Positions 18,185 through 26,695 are shown, numbered from the stretch's first letter. The stretch: DNA of 64,000 bases from Nostoc sp. NMS7 (GCF_017115085.1 NZ_JABXKJ010000249.1:35375-99374), one strand, 5' to 3'. Program-made: numbers and translations. Notes: generated by a model from the sequence alone, not told the origin.

Positions 18185-18502
18185 TTAAAATTCCCGGCTT
18201 TCGGATTGATGAGACTGATACACTTGTAACTGTGCCCGTAATTGGGCAATTTCCTGAGCCATATCTAGCACCATTGCGGCTCCGACTAAGTTCAGCCGCA
18301 AATCTTGACGCAAACGCTGAATCTGAGCAATTCGAGCAATCTCGCGGGGATGCAGCAGGTCGCCGATCGGTTCAATTACGCCTAATTCAGCATAAAACTT
18401 CACAAGCGTAATTGAAGTCTCAGTGATCAAAGCGGCATATTCAAAGGTGTAGAGTTGCTCACCTTCGAGTGAAACCACAGTTTTTGAAAGGCTGGAAGTC
18501 AT
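18185..18502 (-). CDS. cbpM: Chaperone modulator CbpM
   Basis: 105 residues of the CbpM (MerR_2) family: an N-terminal winged-helix-like part (YTFEYAALITETSITLVKFYAELGVIEPIG) and a C-terminal helical part (RIAQIQRLRQDLRLNLVGAAMVLDMAQEIAQLR). In E. coli CbpM binds the J-domain of CbpA and inhibits it. Here it follows cbpA with a 4-bp ATGA overlap, the same pairing, which strongly supports the call. Confidence 0.9.
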   Translation of the reverse strand: MTSSLSKTVVSLEGEQLYTFEYAALITETSITLVKFYAELGVIEPIGDLLHPREIARIAQIQRLRQDLRLNLVGAAMVLDMAQEIAQLRAQLQVYQSHQSESREF

Positions 18503-19446
18503 AACTTAATCTCCTCTAACTGGGCACGCGGGTTAAAGCTAGTATTTGCCTGGATTTTTTCGTAGTATTCTTGCTCGATCGCACTGAGGTCTTTCGGCGT
18601 GACAATCTGAAGTTTGGCGAATAAATCACCTCGTCCCCCTTTTGGCAATGTCCAGCCTTTGCCACGCAGTCTGAGCGATTGCCCCGATCGCACCCCTTTA
18701 GGAACTTTCATCGTCACGCCCCCATCGGGGGTTGGTACGCTAATTTGTGCGCCTAAAACCGCTTCATCGGGGCGAATTGGAATGTCACAAACGAGGTTAT
18801 CGCCCTCAAATCGGAAGAAGGGATGGGGCAACACCTCGATGGTAAGATACAAATCACCGCCCTGTGGAGAGAACGGACTAGCACGACCTTTACCTTTGAG
18901 CCGAATTCGACTACCTGATTTTGCGCCTGCGGGAATGCGGACGTTGATCATTTCCTCGTCCAGTTGCAGTCGCTTCTGCACACCGTGAAACGCTTCAGAA
19001 AATGTCAGTGCGATCGCAGCTTCAGTATCCGGTGCGGGAGCTTGAGAACGAAATCCACCATTAAAATCATCAAAGCCACCAGTGGAGGTTTGACGTCTCG
19101 ATCGACCCAACAGATCGTTGATAAACGAATCAAAATCGCCGTACTGATCGAAGTCGCCTGTCCCAGCATTAGTTCCGTTAGGTGGCGGCGCTTCACTGTA
19201 ACTAGGATGATTCCAGTGCTGACCAAAGCGATCGTACTTCTGCCGCTTCTCTGGATCAGATAGTACTTCATTCGCTTCGTTCAGGTCTTTAAACTTTGCC
19301 TCTGCACCTTTATCTCCAGGATTGAGGTCAGGATGATACTTACGGGCAAGCTTGCGGTAAGCCCGTTTGATTTCTTCAGGGGTTGCGGTTTTGCTCACTC
19401 CCAAGATGGTGTAATAGTCCTTAAAGTCCGTTGCAGCTGGCATCAC
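18499..19446 (-). CDS. cbpA: DnaJ-class co-chaperone CbpA
   Basis: 315 residues. An N-terminal J-domain (~9-75) carries the HPD motif at 38-40. A Gly/Phe-rich linker follows (~80-130, including TGGFDDFNGGFRS). Two beta-sandwich substrate-binding domains come next, with no Zn-finger, as in CbpA rather than DnaJ (IRIPAGAKSGSRIRLKGKG; MKVPKGVRSGQSLRLRGKGW). It stimulates DnaK and, in E. coli, binds curved DNA. It is the first gene of a cbpA-cbpM unit. Confidence 0.93.
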   Translation of the reverse strand: MMPAATDFKDYYTILGVSKTATPEEIKRAYRKLARKYHPDLNPGDKGAEAKFKDLNEANEVLSDPEKRQKYDRFGQHWNHPSYSEAPPPNGTNAGTGDFDQYGDFDSFINDLLGRSRRQTSTGGFDDFNGGFRSQAPAPDTEAAIALTFSEAFHGVQKRLQLDEEMINVRIPAGAKSGSRIRLKGKGRASPFSPQGGDLYLTIEVLPHPFFRFEGDNLVCDIPIRPDEAVLGAQISVPTPDGGVTMKVPKGVRSGQSLRLRGKGWTLPKGGRGDLFAKLQIVTPKDLSAIEQEYYEKIQANTSFNPRAQLEEIKL

Positions 19447-19529
19447 TGACCTCTCGATTGCGGGTTATTTTGGGGTGGGTAGTAAGCTACTCCCGATTCT
19501 CAAAATCTTATAATCTTATAATGTCCAGT

Positions 19530-19576
19530 TCTTCAGCCTGTTGGTGGAGTTTTTGCCGTTAGTCTGCAATGTCGTT
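19530..19576 (-). pseudogene. Short relic of an MgtA-like P-type ATPase gene
   Basis: TCTTCAGCCTGTTGGTGGAG and the following TTTTTG match 10107-10132 inside mgtA exactly. Similarity continues for ~20 more bases with a few substitutions (GTCTGCAATG against GTCTACAATG). It lies in the same orientation in the cbpA-flavoprotein spacer, with no surrounding coding sequence. It is probably the leftover of a duplicated or second cation ATPase gene. Confidence 0.6.
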
Positions 19577-19596
19577 GGTAAAGCCTCGACCTAGTA

Positions 19597-19633
19597 GAAT
19601 CAAGATACCTCAACTATTGAGGTATCTTGATTC
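19597..19633. terminator. Perfect 17-bp stem hairpin
   Basis: GAATCAAGATACCTCAA (19597-19613), loop CTA, then the exact reverse complement (19617-19633). It directly abuts the TAA of the flavoprotein gene ending at 19634. There is no clear T-run, so it is a probable terminator or mRNA-protecting hairpin rather than a textbook one. Confidence 0.7.
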
Positions 19634-20089
19634 TTATTGACTGCTGACTCCATCAGTGGTTCGTCCACTCATCTCGCTGGGATGGATGCGGTAGAGCGCC
19701 ATGACCTCCGCACGACCCCAAGCATCAATCCAGGTTCGATTAATCGCGGGCGAAAGCGTTGGATTTTGCGTTTTGACAAATTGCATCACGCGATCGATGT
19801 CTTGCTGAAGAGTGATGTGTTCGGCTCGATCGGTCACAGTAACGCTGCGCCAATGCTTTAGATCGTGCACTTCTTCAACTTGCAAACAGACTTCTGGATT
19901 CGCGTCCATATACTTGGTCTTCATCCCCAGCGTCGTGAAAATGTAGATGTTTGGCTCTTCAAAATAATAGTGCATAGGCACAACATAGGGATGTCCTTCA
20001 AGCGCACAACCTAAGTGTCCATGTCCTACTTTCTGCAAGAGATCATACATCTCTTTTGTACCCATTTCATCAATATCTAACATAGTCAT
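19634..20089 (-). CDS. Pyridoxamine-5'-phosphate-oxidase-like / NimA-type FMN split-barrel protein
   Basis: 151 residues. The split-barrel pattern is clear: GHGHLGCALEGHPYVVPMHYYFEEPNIY divided over two strands, then GMKTKYMDANPEVCLQVEEV, then the helical LQQDIDRVMQFVKTQNP. Members bind FMN or F420 (in cyanobacteria probably FMN) and reduce small molecules; the substrate is unknown. The C-terminus (MSGRTTDGVSSQ) is short and polar. It stands alone. Confidence 0.85.
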   Translation of the reverse strand: MTMLDIDEMGTKEMYDLLQKVGHGHLGCALEGHPYVVPMHYYFEEPNIYIFTTLGMKTKYMDANPEVCLQVEEVHDLKHWRSVTVTDRAEHITLQQDIDRVMQFVKTQNPTLSPAINRTWIDAWGRAEVMALYRIHPSEMSGRTTDGVSSQ

Positions 20090-20461
20090 TCTCCAGAATA
20101 AAGATTTAATTGATTAATCTAGTTGCAAATGTGTTGTTGCTCAAGACTTAGATCACCATGTCTAGCGACATCACCCAAAATCCTTTGAGCGATCGCACAT
20201 CAAGGCTGTTGTCTTATTGATTTTCCTACAGCATGACAGGGTACTGTTTGATTTATGGGGTTATTTGTTTAACTGCAATATAAAAATTAATATAAGTGTG
20301 GCAGTTGCTCAAATACTGAGTTATCATTATCTACTGGTTAACTTATACACCTGCCGTATTTTCTCGTAGTATTGTTCCCAAATCAAATAAGAATTCTATA
20401 AAAATATGGGGTTTAAATAGATGAAAACTGCTGTAGTTAATAAAGCGATACCTACGGTAAG
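20090..20461. other. 370-bp A/T-rich spacer, no gene recognised
   Basis: One HIP1 site (GAGCGATCGC, ~20190) and a repeat fragment GGTAAGCTACGCTAACGC at the right edge (20457-20474). The repeat fragment reads into the end of the S-formylglutathione hydrolase gene and encodes its last residues. No RNA gene or strong hairpin is seen. Confidence 0.5.
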
Positions 20462-21298
20462 CTACGCTAACGCATGGTGGCGGATATGATCTTCAATAAA
20501 ACTGGCAATGAAATAATAACTGTGGTCATAGCCTTCTTGGTAACGCAAGTTTAACGGCTGGTTAACATCTGCACAAGCTTGCTCAAACACCTCTGGCAGT
20601 AATTGTTCAGCTAAAAATTTATCAGCAGTTCCTTGGTCAATCAGAATTGAACTGTGATATCCTAGTTCTTTGACTAATTCACTAGCATCATAAGCACGCC
20701 AACTTTCTTGATTGTTGCCAAGATACGCACTGAAAGCCTTTTCACCCCAAGGACAACGCATAGGTGCAGCGATCGGTGCAAAGGCTGATACTGATTTGTA
20801 GAGTTGTGGGTTTCTCATCGCACAGACAAGCGCCCCATGTCCCCCCATCGAATGACCGAAAATACCTTGTTTCTCAGGTTGGGTGGGGAAATTTGCGGTA
20901 ATTAAAGCCGGTAATTCCTGGACGACATAACTATACATTTGGTAGTGTTGACGCCACGGTTCCTCTGTAGCATCAACATAAAAGCCCGCACCCGTGCCAA
21001 AGTCCCAGCCATCATCCTCACCTGCAATCCCAGTATTACGTGGACTAGTATCTGGTGCAACCAATATCAAACCGTACTCAGCCGCAAAGCGCTGCACTCC
21101 CGCCTTTACCATAAAATTCTCTTCAGTGCAAGCCAATCCAGAGAGGAAATAGAGAATCGGCACCGGTTTTTGAGTTGCTTGTGGTGGTTGATAGACAGCA
21201 AAGCGCATTTCACCGTTACAGGTGGAGGAGTCATGACTGTAAAAGCCGAGTTTGCCACCAAAGCTTTTATATTCTGAAAGGAGGTTGAGGTTAGCCAT
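20462..21298 (-). CDS. fghA: S-formylglutathione hydrolase
   Basis: 278 residues, full family length (esterase D family). It hydrolyses S-formylglutathione to formate and glutathione in glutathione-dependent formaldehyde detoxification. Catalytic features: the nucleophile elbow GHSMGGHGA (Ser150), Asp in LIDQGTADKFL and His in YDHSYYFIASF. The family motif SGLACTEENF is near residue 53. The partner formaldehyde dehydrogenase is not in the window. The last few residues (HHALA) come from a repeat at the 3' end. Confidence 0.95.
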   Translation of the reverse strand: MANLNLLSEYKSFGGKLGFYSHDSSTCNGEMRFAVYQPPQATQKPVPILYFLSGLACTEENFMVKAGVQRFAAEYGLILVAPDTSPRNTGIAGEDDGWDFGTGAGFYVDATEEPWRQHYQMYSYVVQELPALITANFPTQPEKQGIFGHSMGGHGALVCAMRNPQLYKSVSAFAPIAAPMRCPWGEKAFSAYLGNNQESWRAYDASELVKELGYHSSILIDQGTADKFLAEQLLPEVFEQACADVNQPLNLRYQEGYDHSYYFIASFIEDHIRHHALA

Positions 21299-21385
21299 TG
21301 ATTATATTCTCAATCCTTGAGCGACTGTCGGAGAATGACTATTTTAGTCTAAGTTAATATTATGCAGGTAGCGATCGCATCTCAA

Positions 21386-22174
21386 TCAATCCTGCAACGC
21401 CGGTAACTTAGTCCCGCATCTTTTACAGAACCCAGCATCTAGATCATGGAAAGTCAAACCACAACCTAAACAAACTGTTTCTACCTGATTAGCAGTTTTC
21501 ACAACTCTCTTAATTAAGTCTCCCACTTGCCAAGGAATCAGCGCAATTCCGGTAAAAATCATTAATACTGTTAGCAAGCGCCCTAATTCAGAAATTGGAA
21601 TAACATCGCCAAATCCGACAGTTGTCATTGTGACAACGGAAAAATAAAAGGCATCCAAAAATGTACCGTAATTTTGAGGATTAACTGGATGTTCGACTTG
21701 ATAAATTAAACCAGAGTAAATAAAAACAATTGCAAATAATGTAAATAATATTCGCGCAAAAATCATTCCATCTTCGGTGCTGATAGTGGCGAATAAAAAT
21801 TTTCTATCTATAAATCTGATTAATCGTAAAATCCGAAACCATCTGAGTAGGCGGATAAAGCTAATATCCATCATTCCTAGAAAGAATGGCAAAATTGCTA
21901 TTAAGTCAATAATCGAATAAAAGCTAAAAATATACTTAATTTTGTTTTCCGCACTCCACAGGCGGAGTGAATATTCCACCGCGAAGATGATTACGATCGC
22001 AATATCGACTAGATTCAACTTAAACCGTACAGAATCAGGAATATTATAAGTTTCTGCCACAAAAATTCCTGATGATAGTAACACCATAACGGCAAGTGTT
22101 AAATTAATCGCTTTACCGATTGGTGTTTCCAGGTCTTTTAAATAAAATTCTGTTTCTTGTCTGCTGAGTAACAT
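21386..22174 (-). CDS. Voltage-gated potassium channel-like protein with C-terminal zinc ribbon
   Basis: 262 residues. It has six transmembrane segments with an S4 voltage sensor carrying Arg every third position (FIRLLRWFRILRLIRFIDR). The pore helix and K+ filter TVGFGD lie in TMTTVGFGDVIPIS. After S6 the cytosolic tail ends in a treble-clef-like zinc ribbon, CLGCGLTFHDLDAGFCKRCG, with two CxxC pairs. That tail is unusual for Kv channels and may act as a metal- or redox-sensing gate. The layout otherwise matches KvAP/Kch-type bacterial channels. Confidence 0.9.
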   Translation of the reverse strand: MLLSRQETEFYLKDLETPIGKAINLTLAVMVLLSSGIFVAETYNIPDSVRFKLNLVDIAIVIIFAVEYSLRLWSAENKIKYIFSFYSIIDLIAILPFFLGMMDISFIRLLRWFRILRLIRFIDRKFLFATISTEDGMIFARILFTLFAIVFIYSGLIYQVEHPVNPQNYGTFLDAFYFSVVTMTTVGFGDVIPISELGRLLTVLMIFTGIALIPWQVGDLIKRVVKTANQVETVCLGCGLTFHDLDAGFCKRCGTKLPALQD

Positions 22175-22262
22175 ATTCGACCGTTAATTAATCTTAATTC
22201 TCAGTTATAACATTAGAAATACGATATTATTAACCATTATCCTTATATTAACTTTAGCTTAT

Positions 22263-22688
22263 ATGAACCCAGAATATTTTATGCGTTTAGCTTTGGCAGA
22301 AGCAAAAGAAGGCGATGCGCCTTACGGTGCCGTCATTGTTAAAAATAACGAAATCATGGCCGTAGCTCATAACACTGTTAGTAGAGACAACGATCCATCA
22401 GCCCATGCAGAAATTAACGTCATTCGCAGTTTAACAGCTAAACTAAAAAATCCTTCTTTAGAAGGTTATAGCATATATACAACTGGCGAACCTTGCCCGA
22501 TGTGTGCAACTGCTTGTGTTTGGAGTGGGTTATCAGAAATTGTATATGGTGCTTCAATTCAAGATTTAATCTCGTTAAATCAATCACAAATTAATATATC
22601 TTGCGAAGAGGTGATCGCTAAATCATTTAGAAACATCAAAGTCACAAAAGGCGTTTTAAAAAATGAATGTTTGGAGTTATTTAAATAA
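22263..22688 (+). CDS. Nucleoside deaminase (guanine-deaminase-like, CDA fold)
   Basis: 141 residues. Zinc site of the cytidine deaminase fold: SAHAEINVIR (His48, Glu50) and GEPCPMCATAC (Cys78, Cys81). The length and the EPCPMCATACVWSGL context fit guanine deaminase/cytosine deaminase relatives rather than tRNA adenosine deaminase TadA, but by eye I cannot settle the substrate. It is divergent from the channel gene. Confidence 0.85.
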   Translation: MNPEYFMRLALAEAKEGDAPYGAVIVKNNEIMAVAHNTVSRDNDPSAHAEINVIRSLTAKLKNPSLEGYSIYTTGEPCPMCATACVWSGLSEIVYGASIQDLISLNQSQINISCEEVIAKSFRNIKVTKGVLKNECLELFK

Positions 22689-22707
22689 GCAACGCACTGG
22701 CTAATTT

Positions 22708-22811
22708 ATAGCAATTCTGAATCATTCGTAAGAAACAAGATCCCCGACTTATTAAAGAAGTCGGGGATCTGCGGGTTGCAATTCTCATGAATCAAATAGA
22801 ATTACTATAGA
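22708..22811. repeat. MITE-like repeat with 13-bp hairpin between convergent genes
   Basis: The ends TATAGCAATTCTGAATCATT and, inverted, AATAGAATTACTATA frame a hairpin with arms AGATCCCCGACTT (22738-22750 and 22758-22770). Half of the same unit recurs inverted at 30292-30335. It probably also serves as a bidirectional terminator for the deaminase and response-regulator genes. Confidence 0.65.
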
Positions 22812-22837
22812 GGTGATAATTATAAATTACGAATTAT

Positions 22838-23503
22838 TTAACTTGGCTCATTCAAATATGATAAATATGTATTTGCCCAAATTGCAGCTTGAGTGCGATC
22901 GCGCAAATTTAATCTGTTTAAAATATTTGTAACATGATTTTTTACCGTTCCTTCAGAAATATAGAGTTGGTGAGCAATTTCCCGGTTACTAGCGCCTGTA
23001 GCAATTAACTGCAAAACCTCTTTTTCTCTAGGAGTAAGTTCAGCTAAACTAGATGGTACAGGCAATGACTGGGTTGGTGTCGGATGAGAAAACTGAGTCA
23101 ACAGTTTTTTAACTATACCTGGGCCTAGTTGAGTGTATCCTTTATGAACAGCACGAATAGCAACAGCTAATTCTTCTGATGGTGTATCTTTCAATAAATA
23201 ACCCATTGCTCCATTTTGCATCGCTGCTGACACATATTCATCATCATCAAAAGTCGTCAGTACTAAAATCTTCGTTTTACCAAAACGTTTTTGAATCTCC
23301 CGCGTGGCTGCAACTCCATCCATAATCGGCATTCTGATATCCAACAATATTACATCTGGCTGTAATTGGGCAACTAAATTAATCGCTTGTTCACCATTTT
23401 CGGCTTCTCCCACTATCTCTATATCTGGTTCTAGTTCCAATAAAGCTTTTAAGCCTTGACGAATTAAACTTTGGTCATCTACCAGCAATACTTTAATCAT
23501 CAT
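22838..23503 (-). CDS. NarL/LuxR-type response regulator
   Basis: 221 residues. The receiver domain (~1-120) has the acidic pair LVDDQ, the phospho-acceptor Asp in DVILLDIRMPIMDG, Thr in VLTTFDD and Lys in LLKDTPSEE. The C-terminal LuxR helix-turn-helix is LTPREKEVLQLIATGASNREIAHQLYISEGTVKNHVTNIL (read in parts). Its start overlaps the end of the upstream sensor kinase gene by 4 bp. A likely target is the divergent Spy-like gene at 25100, whose upstream region has repeated CATGAC sites. Confidence 0.93.
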   Translation of the reverse strand: MMIKVLLVDDQSLIRQGLKALLELEPDIEIVGEAENGEQAINLVAQLQPDVILLDIRMPIMDGVAATREIQKRFGKTKILVLTTFDDDEYVSAAMQNGAMGYLLKDTPSEELAVAIRAVHKGYTQLGPGIVKKLLTQFSHPTPTQSLPVPSSLAELTPREKEVLQLIATGASNREIAHQLYISEGTVKNHVTNILNRLNLRDRTQAAIWANTYLSYLNEPS

Positions 23504-24771
23504 GTCAACCTCATTAAGGGAATATTAACTGTAATTTTGCAACCAGAACCAAGAGCGCTATTAATATTAAACTCACCGCCTAATGCTAAAGTGCGATCGC
23601 GCATACTATGAAGTCCAAAACCGGTAGTATTTTGCCCTAAATCAAAACCTCTACCATTATCCTGAATTATCAATCGTAAATTATCTCTTGTCGTAGTCAG
23701 TTCTAATTTAATCTCGGTTGCAGAGGCATATTTAGATATATTTGTCAAAGATTCTTGAGTAATCCGGTAAATAGCAGTGTTGATTTCAGGAGGCAGAGAA
23801 TATTCCAGGTTGATTTGATAAATTGGTAAAATGCCATTGGAGTGATGAAAGTTTTCTGAAAGACTAGCGATCGCTAGTTCTAAAGACTGCTCTTGTAAGG
23901 GATTAAAACGCATAGTAGAAACTGATTGACGGACATCTTTTAGCGCTTTTGAACCTAATTCTTTTGCTGTTGCTAGAAATGTTTCAGCCCTAATTGGGTT
24001 AGATTGCCACAGTTTTAAAGCAGTTTCTAATTGCAGATTTAAAGCAGTTAGAGAGTGTCCTAATGAATCATGAATTTCACGAGCAATGCGGTTACGTTCT
24101 TCCAAGGTAGCTTGATTTTCAATTCGCATGGCATATTGACGGAGTTTTTCGTTAGCGATCGCTAGCTTTTCTCGACTGTGCCGTTCAGATAATACTGCAT
24201 TCATCATCAACAACACAAAAACTAAACTTAAGCCAAATACTAGCGACCAATTCAAGCTCAGAAATCGAGATCGTTCTTGTGCTTGTGGTGATGCTTGAAA
24301 ATTGAATAACTGGTATTTGAGTTGTGTAGTAAATAGAAACAAGGTAAATGATAGACTTGTAACGAATAAACGCCCAGGTAACTTAAAAATTAAGCAACTC
24401 CGAGTAACTAAAATTATGTATAGAAATGGGAAAAGGCGAGCATATCTCTCACCAAAAAGTCCAGTCATTAAAATCAGTAAAATTTCAATGGCTGTGTAGA
24501 TTACCTTAGTTAGCTGGTTACTCCTGGGTAATCTTAAGCCCATTAACGCAAAAATAATCAGACCATAAATTGACAGTTGTGGCAATATGTTACAAACTGA
24601 CAAGTCTGGAAATGCACCACAAATTGATAGTTCTGGAGGTGGAGGCTTATGACGAAATTGGCGTAACGGAGGTGGTATAACTGCTGTCAATGCAGTAATC
24701 ACTAGTAGTGTCCACTCCAGATAAAGCAGAGACGGAAAAGGATGTTTCTTAATTTGAATTAGACGACTCAT
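23500..24771 (-). CDS. Membrane sensor histidine kinase (HisKA_3 / NarX-DesK type)
   Basis: 423 residues. The N-terminal ~200 residues hold about five to six hydrophobic segments (YLEWTLLVITALTAVIPPPL, LSIYGLIIFALMGL, ...) and no large periplasmic domain. A coiled coil (~200-220) and the HisKA_3 motif follow, with phospho-His in ERNRIAREIHDSLGHSLTAL. The HATPase has DNGRGFD and GFGLHSMRDR. It is co-transcribed with the response regulator (4-bp overlap). The stimulus is unknown; adjacency to a Spy-like gene suggests envelope or metal stress. Confidence 0.92.
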   Translation of the reverse strand: MSRLIQIKKHPFPSLLYLEWTLLVITALTAVIPPPLRQFRHKPPPPELSICGAFPDLSVCNILPQLSIYGLIIFALMGLRLPRSNQLTKVIYTAIEILLILMTGLFGERYARLFPFLYIILVTRSCLIFKLPGRLFVTSLSFTLFLFTTQLKYQLFNFQASPQAQERSRFLSLNWSLVFGLSLVFVLLMMNAVLSERHSREKLAIANEKLRQYAMRIENQATLEERNRIAREIHDSLGHSLTALNLQLETALKLWQSNPIRAETFLATAKELGSKALKDVRQSVSTMRFNPLQEQSLELAIASLSENFHHSNGILPIYQINLEYSLPPEINTAIYRITQESLTNISKYASATEIKLELTTTRDNLRLIIQDNGRGFDLGQNTTGFGLHSMRDRTLALGGEFNINSALGSGCKITVNIPLMRLT

Positions 24772-25099
24772 CAGTTGCTTCGCTCCAGTTATGGATTAGT
24801 TAAAAGTTAGGAGTTAGGAGTTAGAAGTTAGGAGTTCCGAATATTTGAGCCGCGTTAAACAAAATAACTTTTACAACTCAGATAGGATTGCTATATAAAT
24901 CAATCATAATAAAAATCTTGCTCATTCCAAATTCCTAACTCTTAACTTTCAACTCCCCACTCCTTATTGTCAATCACATTTGTCAAAATTGAATCATGAC
25001 TTTAGTCATGGGTAAAACCATGACTTTCTCCTCATGTGACTACTAAAGATAAGTTCTTATGATAGTGGCATCCAACCAGGAAAAACCACCAGACAAGTA
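24772..25099. promoter_or_regulatory. Divergent regulatory region with inverted repeats and CATGACTTT sites
   Basis: A perfect inverted repeat CATGACT-TT-AGTCATG occupies 24995-25010, and the motif CATGACTTT recurs at 25019-25027, exactly 24 bp after the first. Both are 75-105 bp upstream of the Spy-like start and are good candidates for the linked regulator's operator. Further left, AGTTAGGAGTTAGGAGTTAG (24806 on) and its inverted counterpart near 24930-24965 form a repeat-derived hairpin. Confidence 0.45.
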
Positions 25100-25612
25100 A
25101 TGAAACTCAAAGCATTATCGCTAGTCGCTGGAGCGATCGCCTTAACTTTAACCGCAACCTCCTTTTCTGTTAACGCCCAAACAGCCTCTCCTTCACCCGT
25201 GCTACTTGCACAAAATCCCCAAGGAGACCCTTGGAAAAACTTGGGTCTAACAGGTATACAAAAAGCCCAAATTAAGACAATTCACGAAAATACCTGGAAG
25301 CAAATTGAAGATAACGTTTTCACCCCAGACCAAAAAACACAGTTCGAGACAGCGAAACAAGCGCATCGGGCTGAGTGGGAAGCGCGTAAGGCTCAGGGGC
25401 AAACAGGTCAACAGCAACCAGGTCAAGGTCAGCATCGTCATCATCGTGGCGGAAAAGGTTTTGCTAAGTTAAATCTGAGTGAAGCACAGAAAGAGCAAAT
25501 AAAAGCACTTCGGAAGTCAGAGAAAGAACAGATTAAAGCAGTCTTGACCCCTGCACAGCAGCAACAAATACAGCAATGGCATCAAAATCGTCAACAAAAC
25601 AATCCCGGATAA
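25100..25612 (+). CDS. Spy/CpxP-like periplasmic protein (LTXXQ-type)
   Basis: 170 residues. A signal peptide covers ~1-26 (KALSLVAGAIALTLTATSFSVNAQ). The mature part is helical and very Gln-rich, with Spy-like motifs LTGIQKAQIKTIHENTW, LTPAQQQQIQQW and LNLSEAQKEQIKALRKSEKEQIKAVL. Between the helices is a His-rich stretch (QHRHHRGGKG) that could bind metal. Spy/CpxP proteins are periplasmic chaperones or stress sensors. It is divergent from the two-component system, which probably controls it. Confidence 0.8.
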   Translation: MKLKALSLVAGAIALTLTATSFSVNAQTASPSPVLLAQNPQGDPWKNLGLTGIQKAQIKTIHENTWKQIEDNVFTPDQKTQFETAKQAHRAEWEARKAQGQTGQQQPGQGQHRHHRGGKGFAKLNLSEAQKEQIKALRKSEKEQIKAVLTPAQQQQIQQWHQNRQQNNPG

Positions 25613-25837
25613 TCCCCAATCTTTCAAAAAATACTTAATAAGTCTGAGGTGGGCAGTCCTGCCCATCTCATCCCAAAATAAGCATTGTTTTCCATAGCTA
25701 AAAATTAATAGACTTCTTGCAGAAGATGCGGAAAGGGGAAAAACTTCATCCCCTTTCCCTTTCCCTATTTATTCCCATGCCCAATTTAGTAGACTTTAAG
25801 CTAGTTATGAGTTATGAGTTAATTCAAAACTCCTAGC

Positions 25838-26089
25838 TTGATTAACATGTCCAAAGAATTTGCAATTGGTAGTAAAGTCCGTGTCGTGGCACTACCAGCC
25901 TACGTCAAAACTGCTGAACCTATGCCCATGCTACGCCCACCCGATGTAATTCACATTGGCGAAGAGGGTATAGTCATTGACCGCAGACCGGGTGGATATT
26001 GGGGTATTCGCTTCGCTAGGGGAGCCTTTCTCCTAGATAGCCAATACATCGAAAGCACAGATACCCCTGAGATTAGTAGTGACCAATAA
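25838..26089 (+). CDS. SipA / DUF3148-like small regulatory protein
   Basis: 83 residues: IGSKVRVVALPAYVKTAEPM, PMLRPPDVIHIGEEG, DRRPGGYWGIRFARGAFLL. This pattern is the conserved cyanobacterial DUF3148 protein, known as SipA (interacts with the sensor kinase NblS) and related to plant CRR42, for which it is also annotated as an NDH assembly protein. It has an SH3-like fold. It lies 9 bp before the peroxiredoxin frame, or ~38 bp before the start I prefer, so they may be co-transcribed. Confidence 0.75.
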   Translation: MINMSKEFAIGSKVRVVALPAYVKTAEPMPMLRPPDVIHIGEEGIVIDRRPGGYWGIRFARGAFLLDSQYIESTDTPEISSDQ

Positions 26090-26127
26090 TTGTAAACTTG
26101 TGTAAAGTTGTGATTCTGGTTTACACC

Positions 26128-26685
26128 ATGATTTCCCGCCGCACTTTTTTAAGCATATTATTTGCCAGCTGTATTTCTATCATCAGCTGGCTGAATTTTA
26201 CCCCTGCTGCTGATGCTCTTGGTGGTAAACTTCCTGCAATTAATCAACCCGCGCCAGAGTTTACTTTGCCAACCAACACAGGTGATGGTAAAATTTCCCT
26301 CTCTGACTTGCGCGGTAAGTGGCTAGTCCTCTACTTTTATCCTAAAGACTTCACCTCTGGTTGTACTATAGAGGCTCGTCGTTTTCAGCAAGACTTAGCC
26401 CAATACCTGCAAAAAAACGCCCAGATTATTGGCGTAAGTGCTGATGATATTGATTCTCACGCCAAATTTTGTGATTCAGAGGGACTAAAATTTCCCCTGT
26501 TAGCTGATACTGATGGTTCAGTGAGTAAAGCTTATGGTTCGTGGCTCGGCTTTCTATCTATGCGCCACAGTTTTATCATCGATCCTCAGGGCGTCTTGCG
26601 CGAGACTTTTGTCAAAGTCAACCCAACTATTCACAGTTCAGAAGTGCTGGTACGACTAGAAAAATTACAGTCCGCAACTTCTTAG
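26128..26685 (+). CDS. Peroxiredoxin, BCP/PrxQ family, with export signal
   Basis: About 185 residues from ATG 26128. An upstream in-frame start at 26098 would put ten extra residues before a good signal sequence. The signal is ISRRTFLSILFASCISIISW, with a twin Arg but a Sec-like core. The thioredoxin-fold peroxidase follows: peroxidatic Cys in FTSGCTIEARRF, and SADDIDSHAKFCDSEGLKFPLLAD. The resolving Cys usual five residues after the peroxidatic Cys in BCP/PrxQ is Arg here. A later Cys (KFCDSEG) might substitute. It is likely lumenal or periplasmic. Confidence 0.87.
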   Translation: MISRRTFLSILFASCISIISWLNFTPAADALGGKLPAINQPAPEFTLPTNTGDGKISLSDLRGKWLVLYFYPKDFTSGCTIEARRFQQDLAQYLQKNAQIIGVSADDIDSHAKFCDSEGLKFPLLADTDGSVSKAYGSWLGFLSMRHSFIIDPQGVLRETFVKVNPTIHSSEVLVRLEKLQSATS

Positions 26686-26695
26686 ACCTCAATTA

